This document shows, in pieces, positions 25,342 through 37,581 of a DNA stretch of 64,000 nt. A program made the translations under genes and the position numbers. This DNA comes from Ulota crispa (Eukaryota > Streptophyta > Bryopsida > Orthotrichales > Orthotrichaceae). Position 1 is the stretch's first letter; each line of letters begins with the position of its first letter. A model generated the notes under the pieces. It made no database searches, had not been told where the DNA came from, and saw nothing but the letters and a program-made list of their open reading frames with translations. Location: NCBI GenBank assembly GCA_963920765.1, contig OY987242.1, forward strand, positions 16,020,002-16,084,001, read 5' to 3'.

Positions 25342-28300
25342 TCAAGTTCTGCGCCGTTTTTTGGGAATTTTCTTTTGAGCAGCACCGTTTGGTGTATCAT
25401 GCTTCGGCGAAGCAGGGATTGCTGCTTCCGCTGTCTGCTCTTCCTTCTTGACCTGCTCTTCATTGAAGGTCTCTGGAACCACAGGCACATGGTTCACTAT
25501 TTGCGTCACAACACCGAATTCCATGATGGAACCTTGGCTGGTGTCAGGAAAGGGTTGAGTACTAATCAAGGTTGGCGCCCCGCCTATCCCTTCCTCCACA
25601 GCACGCAATCTCAGACTGTCCAGAGCCTCCGCAGTATCAACCTCCTCTATGGTCTTCTGCTCTGGTGGTACCTTCCATGAGAGAACCAAAAAAAGAACCA
25701 CCTCAGCATGACTCGAATGTCCACCGAATCTTGTAGACATTCATTCTAAACCGCACTTACGATATCTATATAGTTCTTGTACATTTTGCATACTACTTGA
25801 TGATGATATGATATAAAAAGCCATGGATTGGTTCAAAAATGGCATCCAACACCAACTCATGACTCGGTTTTGCCTCACAATGCTTGAAAAAACAAACCAC
25901 TTCGAGCATGCACATGATTGTCACATTCTGCACTAACCTACGGGCTCAAATGGTCAGAAGTGGTCAAATCTATATTCAAAGGAGCAAAGACATATCGTTT
26001 TGATAGGAGGAAGGCAACACGACATATCGTCAGAAGGAAGGTTTGATGTGCTCTGTTTTTGAACAATAGAAACGTACTTAAACTGACTCTTCCAAAATGA
26101 AAATCCTAATTTTTTTTGTTTATCTCTCAGGATAAATAATGATAACATGGCTGTCACGTACCTCAAACGTCAACGTATGAAAAATGTCACTAGTGGTGCA
26201 CATACAGCCTTCCACGAAGTGTAATTTGAGCGCAACATCCAGTTCTTTCAGACGCATGGTTTCCCTGCTCCCATGTTGACGCATACCAAGATACATAAAT
26301 CAATATAAAAGTCATGTTACTTTGAATAGGATGTCTGAAGTCCAACCGCGGATGTTCTTGCATGGAAAAGCAGGTTAAGTTTCCTCATTACAGAAAATTT
26401 TCAGAACAGGCACAATCCTAGATGTGACATACCTGCGAACAAGGCATGGGGGTTTGGTGAATGTGGCCGGCTTGAACTCGGGTCTACCTGGGAACATTAC
26501 CTACATTCACCACATCTTGTGAGTATATAACCCACTTTATATGACAAAAGCTTCTCCCTGCTTCACATCATCACCGCATCTGACTTTGATAGGACACCAG
26601 CTCGTGTTCAACACTGTTGTAGAACAAAAACTTATTCAAACCCTTGAAAAAATTGTTTGTACTGTTTATTTGCTAGTCTAGAAAAAGCAATTGCCAACGC
26701 TTATACATCTAAATGTGAGCATAGCAGATTCAGTCAGTCTTGCTTTAATATGGGCATACTACTGAAACCAACGATATACAGCTTACATGACTCAATTTCT
26801 GCGACATTTATTTCACGCTAGAACTTGAAATTTACCTCAATTGATTTGATAAAAGGTAAAGCCATTTTAGGCCCGTGAATACTTGCAATCCGGAAATACC
26901 ACTTCACACTCTTCTTCTCTGCATCAAAGATTTAGATTCAAAAATATATTCATCTAAAAACTAAAGAAAAAATAAGTACATGCATGAAATATCTACATTG
27001 TGTGGCATATCAAGTTAACAATTATCAACCGACCAATTAAAGCTTCAAGCTCATTCGGAGAGATTTAAAAAATTAAAAAAAACTACTAGAGTGAGTATCG
27101 CGACTAATAACATGAGGTAAAATACTTGACAAACCACAAGTATTACAGTGCGAAAGCTCAGCTTTCTTACTTGTCCAGTAGTAATAATAGCTGAGAAGAA
27201 TGCGGTCAATATGCACGTACGGAGGAATCGTCCGTTGCAGGCGGTTCATCACTCCAGAAATTATCTGCATAGAGCAATCGATGCGGTACTTGCTCAGTTG
27301 AAATGGACAATATATTTTTACTGAAAAAAAGGGATTGCAAGGAGCTTGTCACCATTCAAACACAAATCGTAAGAATTTATGAAGCAAGCACACCATACCT
27401 CGTCAACCCGTCCTCTAATCAGCAAAGCTGCACTCTTATCCTTTGGAGTTGCCTGCCCATGGGTCACAGTTTAGCAAATGTGGAAGACACGAAAGAGTAC
27501 AGCAGCATCCTACGTAACCACAAATGAATGTATGATCCGAAGTAGTACTGTCCAACCTCAGAGCTGGAATGAAACATTCCTAAAAGCATCCCAGGGTTGG
27601 AGATGCTCCCACAAACCAGATGGACTCACTAGCAAGCCTTAAATAAGACCCAAGTCTACTTCAATTCTCTCTTACAGGACGTAGGCAAGTTTAAATTACC
27701 TGTAGATTGACAATAACCATTTTACCTCCTGCTCGCACCGTTCTCAAAGGGAGATTGCATGCAGGGGTAATCTGCAAGCTGCCAAAGTCATACAACAATT
27801 GAGACTAATAAAATCAAGAGTCAGTTCTTAATGCAAGCCAACAATGTAACAAAGACGAAATACAGAGGGAAACATAGAATTCAGCTCCCAATGACATAAT
27901 ACATTTCCAGAAATAACGACGTACTAGGAGAACCACAACGAGCTCCAATGACATTGAAACTTTCTAACTTCACATAGGAAAGCACAGTAAAAATTTAAGT
28001 AACAGATACCTTGTACCCAGACACAAAACCAAGTCAGCCTTTCTTGTATGCTTTTCTGCAGCCCTCAACTCATTAGGAGGCAATGCATCCTGACAGAAAC
28101 AAGAAACATTGATGTTACGTCTCCCGACAACACAAAATACAGTGTCGATAATTCAGTGCGTTTGACCTTGAAATTGGTCACAAAGTACTCCCATTGTTCC
28201 ACAGGATGTAAATGACAGCCCCAAAGGCCACATGGAAACGACAGTTTTGCAAATGACTGCGACAATAGAGTCTCTGCTGTCAGAAGATAAGTAAAAATTT

Positions 28301-30053
28301 CACATGAACATCAAATGTGTAACCACAGAGTATTTCTAATAAGCAAACACACCTCCCAGTCCACAATGGTATCCAGAAGTTTCCCTCCGCATTCGTGTCC
28401 CACACAACGGCGCCCAGTTGGTTTACACCCTAGAGTCTCGATCTCAAAATCTCGAAAATACCTAGAATCACCAAAACCAGGAGTTAGTATAATCAAACAA
28501 GATTTACATGAAATTGGAACACTGTTTAAACCTACAATCGTACACCTCACCCATGATTCATAACGAAAAAGTGAAACATGAATAAGATATCTACAACCAC
28601 CAGCACTTGTTGTATTTGCAAAATGGAACGGGACGTCTTACTCTTTGTCACAGGAATCACAAACTTCACGAAAGCAATTCCCATGGAGCTCCGACAGTTG
28701 CGACCTTGCAATCCCAGACCGTAAATGCAGCCCGTCTATATTCTACTCCAACGAAAAGATAGAAAACAAAGCATCAGCTTCATAAAAGAGCAGCGTCACC
28801 ACATTGAATAACATTCGCACAACGTACGAGGCTCTGGTGATTTGAAAAACTCGAAACATGATTTCAGGATTTGAGATGCATTACTGTCAAACAGAAATGG
28901 TCCCTACATAGAACAAGATCCTTGATAAAAGAATGCAGAGCAAAGGAAGAGAACAATAGAGGTGTCTACGAACAACCATCACGTTCTGGAACTAAACTTC
29001 CTTTGCCAACATAAACAATCACCCATTCAGGAAACTGAACATCAGTTTCACAAAATGGATGTAAGAAAAGGCACTCTTCAGGGCCGTTTCCTTGTACAGT
29101 AAGGACCAAACAAAACAAAAAAAAACCAGCAGGCACCAGAATAATGGACAAGTTAAATACTACTAACGAAAGAGAGCAATTCAAGCAGAATTAAATCCAG
29201 TACCTGACTAACGATGAACTTCAGTATTCCAGCTTGCTGGAGTTCAAACAGCGCCATATGTGTGATGCCCGGTCGAGCTTGGGCAAATGGCACTTCTATT
29301 TTCGGCATGGGCTTTCCTTCATGCTACAAAAAAGATTTTAAATCAAACTTGAGAATTGAAGACAGCTGTGCCCCTTAACAGAATGCTCTAAAAGTGTTTG
29401 AACAAGTGCCCTAATATACTCAAAAGGCGGACAAATAAGATGCATTCATTCTCCAAAAACGAGGAAATATATGACAATAGCATTGCATGTCAAAGAAAGC
29501 CAAATTGAAACCTGCAAAGTCCAGATGCCTTTTGGACCTCGAAAGTCGGGAATGCCGCACGAGGTCGAAATGCCGGCTCCAGTGAAGACTACCAAATGTC
29601 GGCTCTGCGCATTACAAACTCATTAAGAAACACAAACAGCAACTCCAGAGATTTCACATGCAACAACATCATTGCTACTCTGAAAAGCTCAAAAATCCGC
29701 AGTTCCACGAAACCCTAACCCTAAACACTGACAAGCCTGTAATAGAAGGGTCGAGAGATAAACCTACCGTAGATATCAGTTGCGCTAGCTCCTCGATCTT
29801 CGCGTTCCAACATCCGAAACAAATCACGCAATTAGAAAACATGCGAATCGAGTACAATAATTTCAAAGGAACAGAGAAATCTATAAAAAAGGTTAAAATC
29901 CTTGCAGGTTCATTCAATGTGATGTTGCTCAAACGATCGGTCCAATCGTACCTTCGATCGAAGATCTTCAGTTGAGTCAAAGAGCTCCGGCATTCCCACC
30001 GTTCCCACATCCGCCCGATACGACAACTTCTCGGCATATCCAAGCGACGACAT
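25342..30053 (-). CDS. SRT1: SRT1 / SIRT6-class NAD-dependent protein deacylase
   Basis: Class IV sirtuins use NAD+ to remove acyl groups from histone lysines in the nucleus. Fourteen exons, in transcript order: 30053-29952, 29797-29768, 29604-29512, 29323-29204, 28742-28642, 28461-28353, 28089-28010, 27778-27700, 27452-27399, 27264-27171, 26918-26836, 26500-26433, 26264-26162 and 25671-25342. Phases agree throughout and give 481 residues, close to the roughly 470 of Arabidopsis SRT1. Visible motifs are [13 protein letters not shown] at the start, the NAD-binding TGAGIS (52-57) and [12 protein letters not shown] (61-72), QNIDGLH (115-121), catalytic His135 in ELHGN, zinc cysteines 143, 146, 168 and 173, GTSLQI (210-215) and VNLQ (235-238). 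The C-terminus ends in a basic [10 protein letters not shown], a likely nuclear signal. Exon 2 is only 30 nt. No lesion was seen, so the gene looks intact. Confidence 0.95.
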
Positions 30054-32233
30054 ATCGTCCTGGCCTTGCCTTGCCTTCCTCTATCGAGCTCCGTTCAGAG
30101 CAATCTGTGGTCCAGCATGTACATCAAACTAAAACTTGTTCATTTTATTGTAGCTTTGAAAAGTAACACTAAAAGTTGATTAGTTTACAAGATTCCAAAA
30201 ATTAATAATACAGAAATACGCCAGCCAAAGTACAATCACTCTTTTGAAAACAAAGACGACAGGCTTTGTACATAAAAACATGAAAAAGCTTGAAGGATTC
30301 CTTATCTAGGTAGCGCCATAAGGACGAAGCCAGAGTGTGCAAACCCTAAATTTCAGCGAGAGTCCTGAAGACATGCTCATAGAGACATGCCCATGGAGAC
30401 ATGTTCATGGAGATATGCTCATGGAGATATGCCCATGGAGACATGCCCATGGAAATACCCGGAGTGGTACCTCTGGAGGTACACAAGATATCAATCCTCT
30501 CAGTTCCAAAGAAAATGGCCAAAGTACCTTAAGACCAACTAAAAGTTTGTAAAACTTATAAAACGAAAAATAAGTGCGTGAAAAAACAAAGGACATAACC
30601 TAAGAGAAATATAAATTTTAGTAGTAGAAAATGTGCTACCCTTGATGCTGATCTAAAACAATTCAACTTTGAATCTTTGAAAAACTAAGAGATATTTACA
30701 ACTTTGTAAAAGAACCAATGTCAAAATTTAGATGATTTACAATAAGCAACACGGTTAAAGCACAGCAACAATGTGCACTAATTGAATACAAAGCTTACAA
30801 GCTTGGTACAACTTGGTAATGATCCTATTGAGGGATGCTCAATTGAGAATGTTGTAACATAAGTAATCATAAGTTATTTATGTCGGATTTATGCATGTCT
30901 ATTGCAGTGTTTGGAAATTACCCAGTTGTTGATTTACCTTGATTCAATGTCCATGCAATTGGTTTAATCTGGTTTGTGTAAAACAAGGTAGCATCATGCA
31001 ATCATCAAATAACCAACTATTATTTGTCAAATAAGGATATTTCTAAGATTGTGTTTAGCATACATAATTTCTCTTTTGTGGTATGAATCCTCCTACTAGT
31101 TTATTGCTAAGTTTTTTGAGTCTTGCATTTAAAAACCATTGCATTTTCACTCACTGAAAATGACTTATAATTCGATTTGGTAAAAAGGCTTAATATGATG
31201 AATTTTTAGTGATTGCATTATTATAAATGATGCCCAAATTCTGCATGAGGAACAAACTGCTGGCATCATTTCATTATGACTCGTGTTTTAAAACAACGCA
31301 AAAATTCATTCTAACTCCATAATCTTAGATTCTCTGTCACAAAAAAATTTGAATTGTCAAAAGATGTGATTTTTTTTAATGAGCCTAGGTTTAAAAGTTT
31401 GAAATGGAATACGAGCATTGGGACAAATATAGTGCAAATAATTCTAAACAAAGAATGAAACTTTAAATATATAACACAATCTACTACATTAGACCACTAG
31501 ATGAACCAACCATTATTGCTATTCTTCCATTAAGGAATAAACTTAAGTGCTAAAACTTGTAACTTTTGTTAATGAAGAAAACTTAGTCCTCACAAGAATG
31601 GCTGCATTTACACCCAGCAACTTATATAGTGTTTTAAAAAACAATTTTTGTTTTTAGATTTTTTATTTTCACAAAATAAACCTAGAAGCATGTACATATT
31701 TATACATATAGTTTCAAAAATAATTCATGTTTCGTACTGCATTAATTTCAAGACATGCAAATCGAGACCTCTCCACCGACAACACCTCCAAGATTCTCAA
31801 TCTACGCAAATGTGCAAACACTACACCGCAGAATCTGTGGCATATCCAAGATAAGTTGTAAAACCCTAACATCTGAAACCCCAACCCATTGTACGCTTAA
31901 TCCCTTCCATATTCTTAGTATTGCAACATCTTTTGATACAAAAGATGTGGTAATACAAACAGACAAACAAAAAAAACACGGGATTTAAACCAGAACCAAT
32001 AATCCATAAGATTTTCTTATTTTTACGCTTTTAGAAGGTGTGCAAAATCAGGGATCTAGGGTTCACATCCATACTTACATCGAAAACCTTGATTCTACAC
32101 ATGTAAGACTGCTTCAACAACCCATTCTACTAAAGACCAGTAGATTGATAGACCAGTATGAAGATTTAGGGTTTAAAGTTCCTAAGATTTTGTGAACTCA
32201 AATCTGAATATGTCGTTGAATGTTCATTGATAA
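30054..32233. other. Upstream of SRT1
   Basis: Probably the SRT1 promoter followed by AT-rich intergenic sequence. Apart from the 14-bp minisatellite I see no gene or element. Confidence 0.45.
30371..30454. repeat. 14-bp minisatellite, six units
   Basis: Six copies of ACATGCCCATGGAG with one- or two-base changes, about 300 bases upstream of the SRT1 start codon. Confidence 0.92.
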
Positions 32234-32615
32234 GAGCATCCGCACCCTTGCATGCAACCTAATGCTCTCAAAAGCAGGTGTCCAAGGTGCATTCACAACC
32301 ACAGGCTCGCTCAAATCTCTGATGTCCCATTGTTGCCCTCAAGCAGGTACAAGCAAGCATTGAGAGCATGATCACAGATGACAAGTGTCAGAGCTTCAAT
32401 GTGTGTGCCTCTTGTGTCGACCAATCAGCAAGTTTTGATTCTCCGAGATTTGGACGCACTAACAATTCATCGAACCCTAAACATTTCAGTGTTCAAGCTA
32501 CAGTTGAGCAAGCCTTGGCTTGCATACTGCGTTGGAGCGTCCACCCTAAGGCGTGCCAAGCGGAGCAGTCAAGCCAAGTGCTATTGAGGGCCACCATACA
32601 AGGGTGCGGATGCTC
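32234..32615. mobile_element. MITE, GAGCATCYGC family, copy 3
   Basis: Tips GAGCATCCGCACCCTTG and, in complement, GAGCATCCGCACCCTTG. Flanks TAA and AAA. The interior is closely related to copies 2 and 4. Confidence 0.9.
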
Positions 32616-32715
32616 AAAGGAGGTTTACGAACTCTTCCCGGTAAGTAGAAAAGCTTCCCGCTTACAAAGCCGGTGCCATCCAAACACATGAACCGTAACT
32701 TGTGAGAGAAATTAC

Positions 32716-33606
32716 ATGTGGCACAATCACAGATTTTTCTGCAACACTTCAGATTCAAAGCTTGTCCAGGCTCCAGAAATCGAAACCCTAATCACTCCGA
32801 CATCAATGATCCGCAACTTTGTTCATGCGGCATCCACAAAATTCCTACTTCGGGAAAAACCTTCACGATCCACTACCACGCCATCCGCCAAAACGAGTGC
32901 CATTTCGACTGATGCAAACCTCGCAAAACAGCTCACCCATGGATTCCTACTACTTCCACATCAAATCATCCCTTCATTCAGGTCCTACTTGTTCACATTC
33001 ACTCCAATTCACCGCCTCCTCATGACCGTCAACGCTTCCTACCACTCTGGACGACACTCGGACACACCGTTCCACACCATTGACACCAAAAAGAAAGAAA
33101 AAGGTTACAGATCTGGTAGGGAATCCGAGTATTGAAGGCGGAACTCACAATCACAATGGCGTCCGGTCCAGTATCAAGGTCCGCGATTCCACCAAGCTCC
33201 AACGCAATCTGTTGCTCTGCACATCGAAGACCGATTAAAACGGCGACCGCGATGCGAGTCTCGGTTTCTCACAGCGGGTGAGACTCTCCGACAACTCATT
33301 AAGCTGGATGATGTGAGCCTGAACCCTAAATCCAACCCTAAAGGATCGAGATTGCGGGGGATGCATCAGCTCCACCAACTCCACATCACCGAACAGCACG
33401 CGAGATACACACACACACGGCAGCCGCTTCCACCCCCGAGAAGAGGATTGCAATCTCGGGTGGAGCAGTGTCCAGTGCCGGATTCAGGTCCAAAATGGCC
33501 CTGAAAGAGGCCCGGAAACAAGAGCTCTGGAGAATGCGAAATGACAGAAGATGTGATAGAAGCCGTGACAGAAGCCATGAGAGAGACGAGGGTGAAGGCA
33601 AGGAGG
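32716..33606. repeat. Left arm of a large inverted repeat
   Basis: About 890 bases matched in reverse complement by 34204-35490, with a spacer of about 600 bases. The outer part (about 32760-33150) is almost identical to its partner: I count one or two differences over about 380 bases. The inner part (about 33200-33600) differs at roughly 10-20% of positions, with indels. Confidence 0.93.
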
Positions 33607-33888
33607 GGAAACAAGTTACCTGGAGGTAGGGATGTGGAGACCGCCATGCGCCATAGCCAGGGTCGTGATGAGAGCTTCAGCAAGCACAGCACCGCCTGTG
33701 GCGTGGCTCGTTTTCTCTGTTTTCCTTTTCTTCCTGTTGACTGGCCGCGCTGGCTGCCAGTCTTCAGACTCTTCACTCTTCACCCCCCTCCAAGGCTGGA
33801 GCTCTTCATTTCCTCCAAATTTGAAATTGTCTTCCACAGTGTAACCATTTAAAAGCTCCCGTTCTAAATCGGAATACGAATTAAACAT
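33149..33888 (-). CDS. Possible multi-exon gene or gene fragment, unrecognised
   Basis: I do not recognise this product. On the minus strand of the left inverted-repeat arm and spacer, an open stretch from an ATG at 33888 runs to a consensus donor (CCAG then GTAACT) at 33620. It encodes a Lys/Arg-rich patch (NRKKRKTEKT) and ends GGLHIPTS. In phase, an acceptor (CTTTCAG) at 33501 opens a second segment, 33500 downward, that reads AILDLNPALDTAPPEIAILF. A third segment ending at donor GTGAGT (33149) can be read QQIALELGGIADLDTGPDA. I could not join the second and third segments cleanly. An alternative start at 33647 in another frame gives a hydrophobic leader MAVSTSLPPG followed by LLAFTLVSLMASVTA, like a secretory signal. 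It could be a real small gene, a captured fragment, or chance. Confidence 0.22.
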
Positions 33889-34203
33889 TAATGATTTCCC
33901 TACGACTTTTTGCCGCCAGGAGTTTGAAATGCGCACAATAACTATTCCTATAAAAGGCTTCATTACACCTGCCTAACGGTTTTTTGCATGAAAATATGGA
34001 TTTTAGTATGTGCTTGCCTGAAAAAATGCATTATAATTGTGCGAATTGGGCATGTGTAGATAGGCGTTCACTACAGTACTCTTTTTCAACTCACTTTGAG
34101 ATGAAAGTTTTGAATTTTCAATAGTTAGTTTAATCCCCAAAAGGTTACGGTATTATAATAGAAAAATGTAAAGAAAAGACAATTGGTAAGTGACACTTAC
34201 TGT
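33607..34203. other. Spacer of the large inverted repeat
   Basis: About 600 bases without a counterpart in the right arm. The first part (to 33888) holds the putative first exon of the unrecognised locus on the minus strand. The rest is AT-rich and I see nothing else in it. Confidence 0.6.
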
Positions 34204-34223
34204 ACGTCCGCCTCCACGCCTTC

Positions 34224-35060
34224 ACCCTCGTCTCCCTTCACGACTTCTTTCATTCCGGATTCTGCAGAGCTCCTGTTTCCGGACCTCTTTCCGGGGCCAT
34301 TTTGGACCTGAGAGCATCTGCACCCATGCACGCAATCTGGAGCTTGCAAAAGCAGGTGTCCAGGGTGCATTCACATGATCACTGACTCACTCAAATCTTG
34401 GATGCTCCACCTTTGACCCAAGTAAGTACAAGCAAAGCAATCAGTGATCTGAAGAAGCCAAGTGTCCAACTTCCATTGAGGACCTCTTGTGTCAACCAAT
34501 CAACAAGTTTAGATTGTCTTGGATTTGAGAAGCTATCCATTCATCAAATCTTTCATCAAATCTTAAACATTTCAATGTTGAAGATACAATTGAGCAAGCA
34601 CTGACTAACATACGGCTTGCAATGGTTGCGCGTCTGCAATGAGGCGCAGCCGTGCAAGTGCTCTGGAGGGCCTGTTTCGTGTACAAGGGTGTGGATGCTC
34701 TGAATCCGGCACTGGACAGTGCTCCACCCGGGGGTACGATTGCGCGATTGCGGGATTGCAATCTTCTAGGCGGGGGTGGAAGTCGTTCCGGACGACTGCC
34801 ACGCGTGCGTCTCTGTATCTCGCGTGCTGTTCAATGGTGTGGAGTTGGTGGAGCTGATGCATCCCCGCAATGTCGATCCTTTAGGGTTGGATTTAGGGTT
34901 CCGACTCGCATGATCGAGCTTAGTGAGTTATCAGAGAATCTCACCGGCTGTGAGACCCCGAGTAGCCATTTTTAATCCGTCTTCAATGTGCAGAGCAACA
35001 GATTGCGTTGGAGCTTGGTGGAGTCGCGGCCTTGATACTGGACCGCACGCCATTGTGATT
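34224..35060 (+). pseudogene. Degraded inverted copy of the unrecognised left-arm locus
   Basis: This is the right-arm counterpart of the left-arm candidate, in opposite orientation. It lacks the first putative exon. The acceptor CTTTCAG of the left copy reads CTTTCCG here, so the AG is lost. A 389-bp MITE splits the following segment. One base is missing in the segment near 35025 (GTCGCGGCC against ATCGCGGACC on the left), shifting its frame. If the left copy is a gene, this one is dead; if not, both are non-coding duplicates. Confidence 0.35.
34312..34700. mobile_element. MITE, GAGCATCYGC family, copy 4 (with proven empty site)
   Basis: Flanked by TGA on both sides (34309-34311, 34701-34703). 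The left arm of the inverted repeat carries the uninterrupted sequence with a single TCA (GGATTCAGGTCC), so both the ends and the 3-bp target duplication are fixed exactly. Confidence 0.95.
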
Positions 35061-35637
35061 GTGAGTTCCGCCTTCAATACTCGGATTCCCTACCAGATCT
35101 GTAACCTTTTTCTTTCTTTTTGGTGTCGATGGTGTGGAACGGTGTGTCCGAGTGTCGTCCAGAGTGGTAGGAAGCGTTGACGGTCATGAGGAGGCGGTGA
35201 ATTGGAGTGAATGTGAACAAGTAGGACCTGAATGAAGGGATGATTTGATGTGGAAGTAGTAGGAATCCATGGGTGAGCTGTTTTGCGAGGTTTGCATCAG
35301 TCGAAATGGCACTCGTTTTGGCGGATGGCGTGGTAGTGGATCGTGAAGGTTTTTCCCGAAGTAGGAATTTTGTGGATGCCGCATGAACAAAGTTGCGGAT
35401 CATTGATGTCGGAGTGATTAGGGTTTCGATTTCTGGAGCCTGGACAAGCTTTGAATCTGAAGTGTTGCAGAGAAATCCTTGAGTGTGGTCGAACCTCTGC
35501 CGCGCAGGTTTGAGAATTTGGTAAAAGCTTGGGTAATGGGTATAGTCGAGTGCAGCTGTGGGAGTGCATCCATGCTGGTATTGCAGTTTCTCAAGTCTTT
35601 AGGAAGACGGCATCGGCCATATTTTTTTCAGGGGAAA

Positions 35638-36510
35638 TTTGAGAGATGCCACTGTATTTTGCAATATGCAATACTTTGATGGATATTGTTTGATTTTTTA
35701 GAATTTGTGGGATATCATTGTAGGGTTTTGGAGAGGGGGACAAATTGTCAATAAGGTAGACATACCTATTCCCGAGCAGCTCTCAATTTTGTACCCTATA
35801 TTTGAGGTGTTCATCATACACTCTTGAACCCAAAGTGGAGCAGTGAACACTATTTGCACAAGCAAATCTTGTCACATGTCGGTTGCTAAGCTAGTTTGGG
35901 TGGGACTTTTAAGTGTCGTTATAGGAACACATCCAAACAATTTCAAGGTTAGTTTACAATTGCTTTTAGAGTCGTGTGAGTTGTAACTTTGCCCTTTAAT
36001 ATAAAATATTATACAATACTTTTCTCCACAAAAATGACGTTCCATGATAGCTTGTTGAAAGGCTAATCCTACAGATTTTTTTCCTGAATTTTCCAAGACC
36101 TTGCAATACCCCAAACCCTTAAATGCTTGGGTATGGGTCTGTCTACCTTACTCTATTTATCACAACACAAGTTGCTTGCATGCACGTCATGGTGCTAGCT
36201 TGGTACAATTGCAAGAGTTACTTGAGCTGCACTATTTGCCACAAAACAAGGAGTGCTTGCGCAAAGAATGCAACTTTGACGTAGTGATGCACGTGAGTCT
36301 ATGGTTTGATGCGTACATGCCATTGCTTTTTAGTGGCATACATAAAGAAATTGACAATACTATGGATAAAGATGTCATTGCCAAAATTGCAAGGAGGTTG
36401 TTTGGTGAACTCTTTGCAACCCTTCTATTCTCAAGGGTATCCTTACAATTTTTGAAAACTCATGGATAGTCATCAAAACATTGCAAAATACAAGGGTATC
36501 TATCAAGTTG
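35638..36510. mobile_element. Fold-back element with a nested MITE
   Basis: Diverged inverted arms of about 90 bases (GTATTTTGCAAT near both ends) related in structure to the fold-back at 2978-3297. An AAGGTAG-family MITE sits in the middle. Confidence 0.7.
35753..36149. mobile_element. MITE, AAGGTAG family, copy 4 (nested)
   Basis: Tips AAGGTAGACATACC and, in complement, AAGGTAGACAGACCCAT. Confidence 0.75.
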
Positions 36511-37581
36511 CAAAGCTAATGGAAGAGGAGGTACAGTCTCTCTAGACTTGCATTGTGTATGTATATCTAAAAAAAATCTTCTTTTTTCTAGTAAGACAAT
36601 TCAATAAGTAATGTCACATGTAACTGAATACAAACTATCTGAAGTTTACAAGTAATAACTTGAAAATTGGTTTGATAAGCAAGACATTTGTAAATATTTG
36701 CAAAACATCCAAAAATATGTTCAAATTTGAAAATATACAAAACTTTGAAAAAAAATTCTACGTACAAAAAATCAATGATTGCACAAACACTCCAAAACTT
36801 GTTAAATGTGTCATTGTAGCAGGCACGGTGAGTTTGTCACATATTTGCGAGAGGTTCATTAAAATGTATTTAGATTTTCCAATTAGGAACCATGAACTTA
36901 ATCCAAATGTAAAAACCCATTCTTGCCATTCCAATCTTAGATTTATGCGTATATTTAAACAAGAAAAGGCCCTAGTACTCCTATTTTTTTCCTTTTTTTT
37001 AATTATACTCAAATCAAGGGTGAAATTATAGCTTCTTTGCTCATGTGATCGGATGCAATTTCTAACAATATGAAAATTGCACTAGAGGCAAACATCTACC
37101 AAAAGTTTGGGAAGGTCAATGGTTCTATGGTGCAGGCTATTTGGCTAGAAATATGGCTTTTTAGTTGAATATAGGGAATTGTTAAAGTAACACCCCATGT
37201 TGTTAACAGGATACCATGAGGTGGACACATGACTACTATGAATGTCACCATCATAGCATGCACAAGGGTGTTCATCTTTTTAGTCAAAAGAGCTCAAAAG
37301 TTGGATAGATGGTAAAGATTTGAAAACACGTCATTTGGACTTATTGTGTTAATTCAAAATTTGACAAAAATTTGACAAAAATTAGACAATGTATAATATG
37401 CAACTTTGTCTTGCACCAACTTTCAAAAGCAAACACACTTCTCTCAAAGTTTTGGACATTGTTCTTAACAACAAGAGAAAAGTGGAGAACGGTAGGAGAG
37501 AGCAAGAGCTAACCCATGTACCTCCTTGAATATTGTGTCATTTATAAGCGGAGTTGCTTTAGAAATTCTCCAATTATCTTA
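36511..37581. other. Intergenic, no gene seen
   Basis: AT-rich sequence without recognisable coding content. Confidence 0.45.

Larger units (their letters stand above)
34204..35490. repeat. Right arm of the large inverted repeat
   Basis: Reverse complement of 32716-33606, enlarged by a 389-bp MITE at 34312-34700. The homology fades at the inner edge near 34204 (GCGTGGAGG against GCAAGGAGG in the other arm) and at the outer edge just past 35480. Confidence 0.93.

Noticed and set aside
32716-33135. 139-codon open frame on the plus strand of the left inverted-repeat arm, repeated as 35074-35403 on the minus strand
   Set aside because: It is identical in both arms only because that part of the arms is nearly identical DNA. 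It shows no domain, and the opposite strand gives the more gene-like reading.
36101-36469. 122-codon plus-strand frame
   Set aside because: It starts inside one MITE and ends in the arm of the surrounding fold-back element. No domain recognised.
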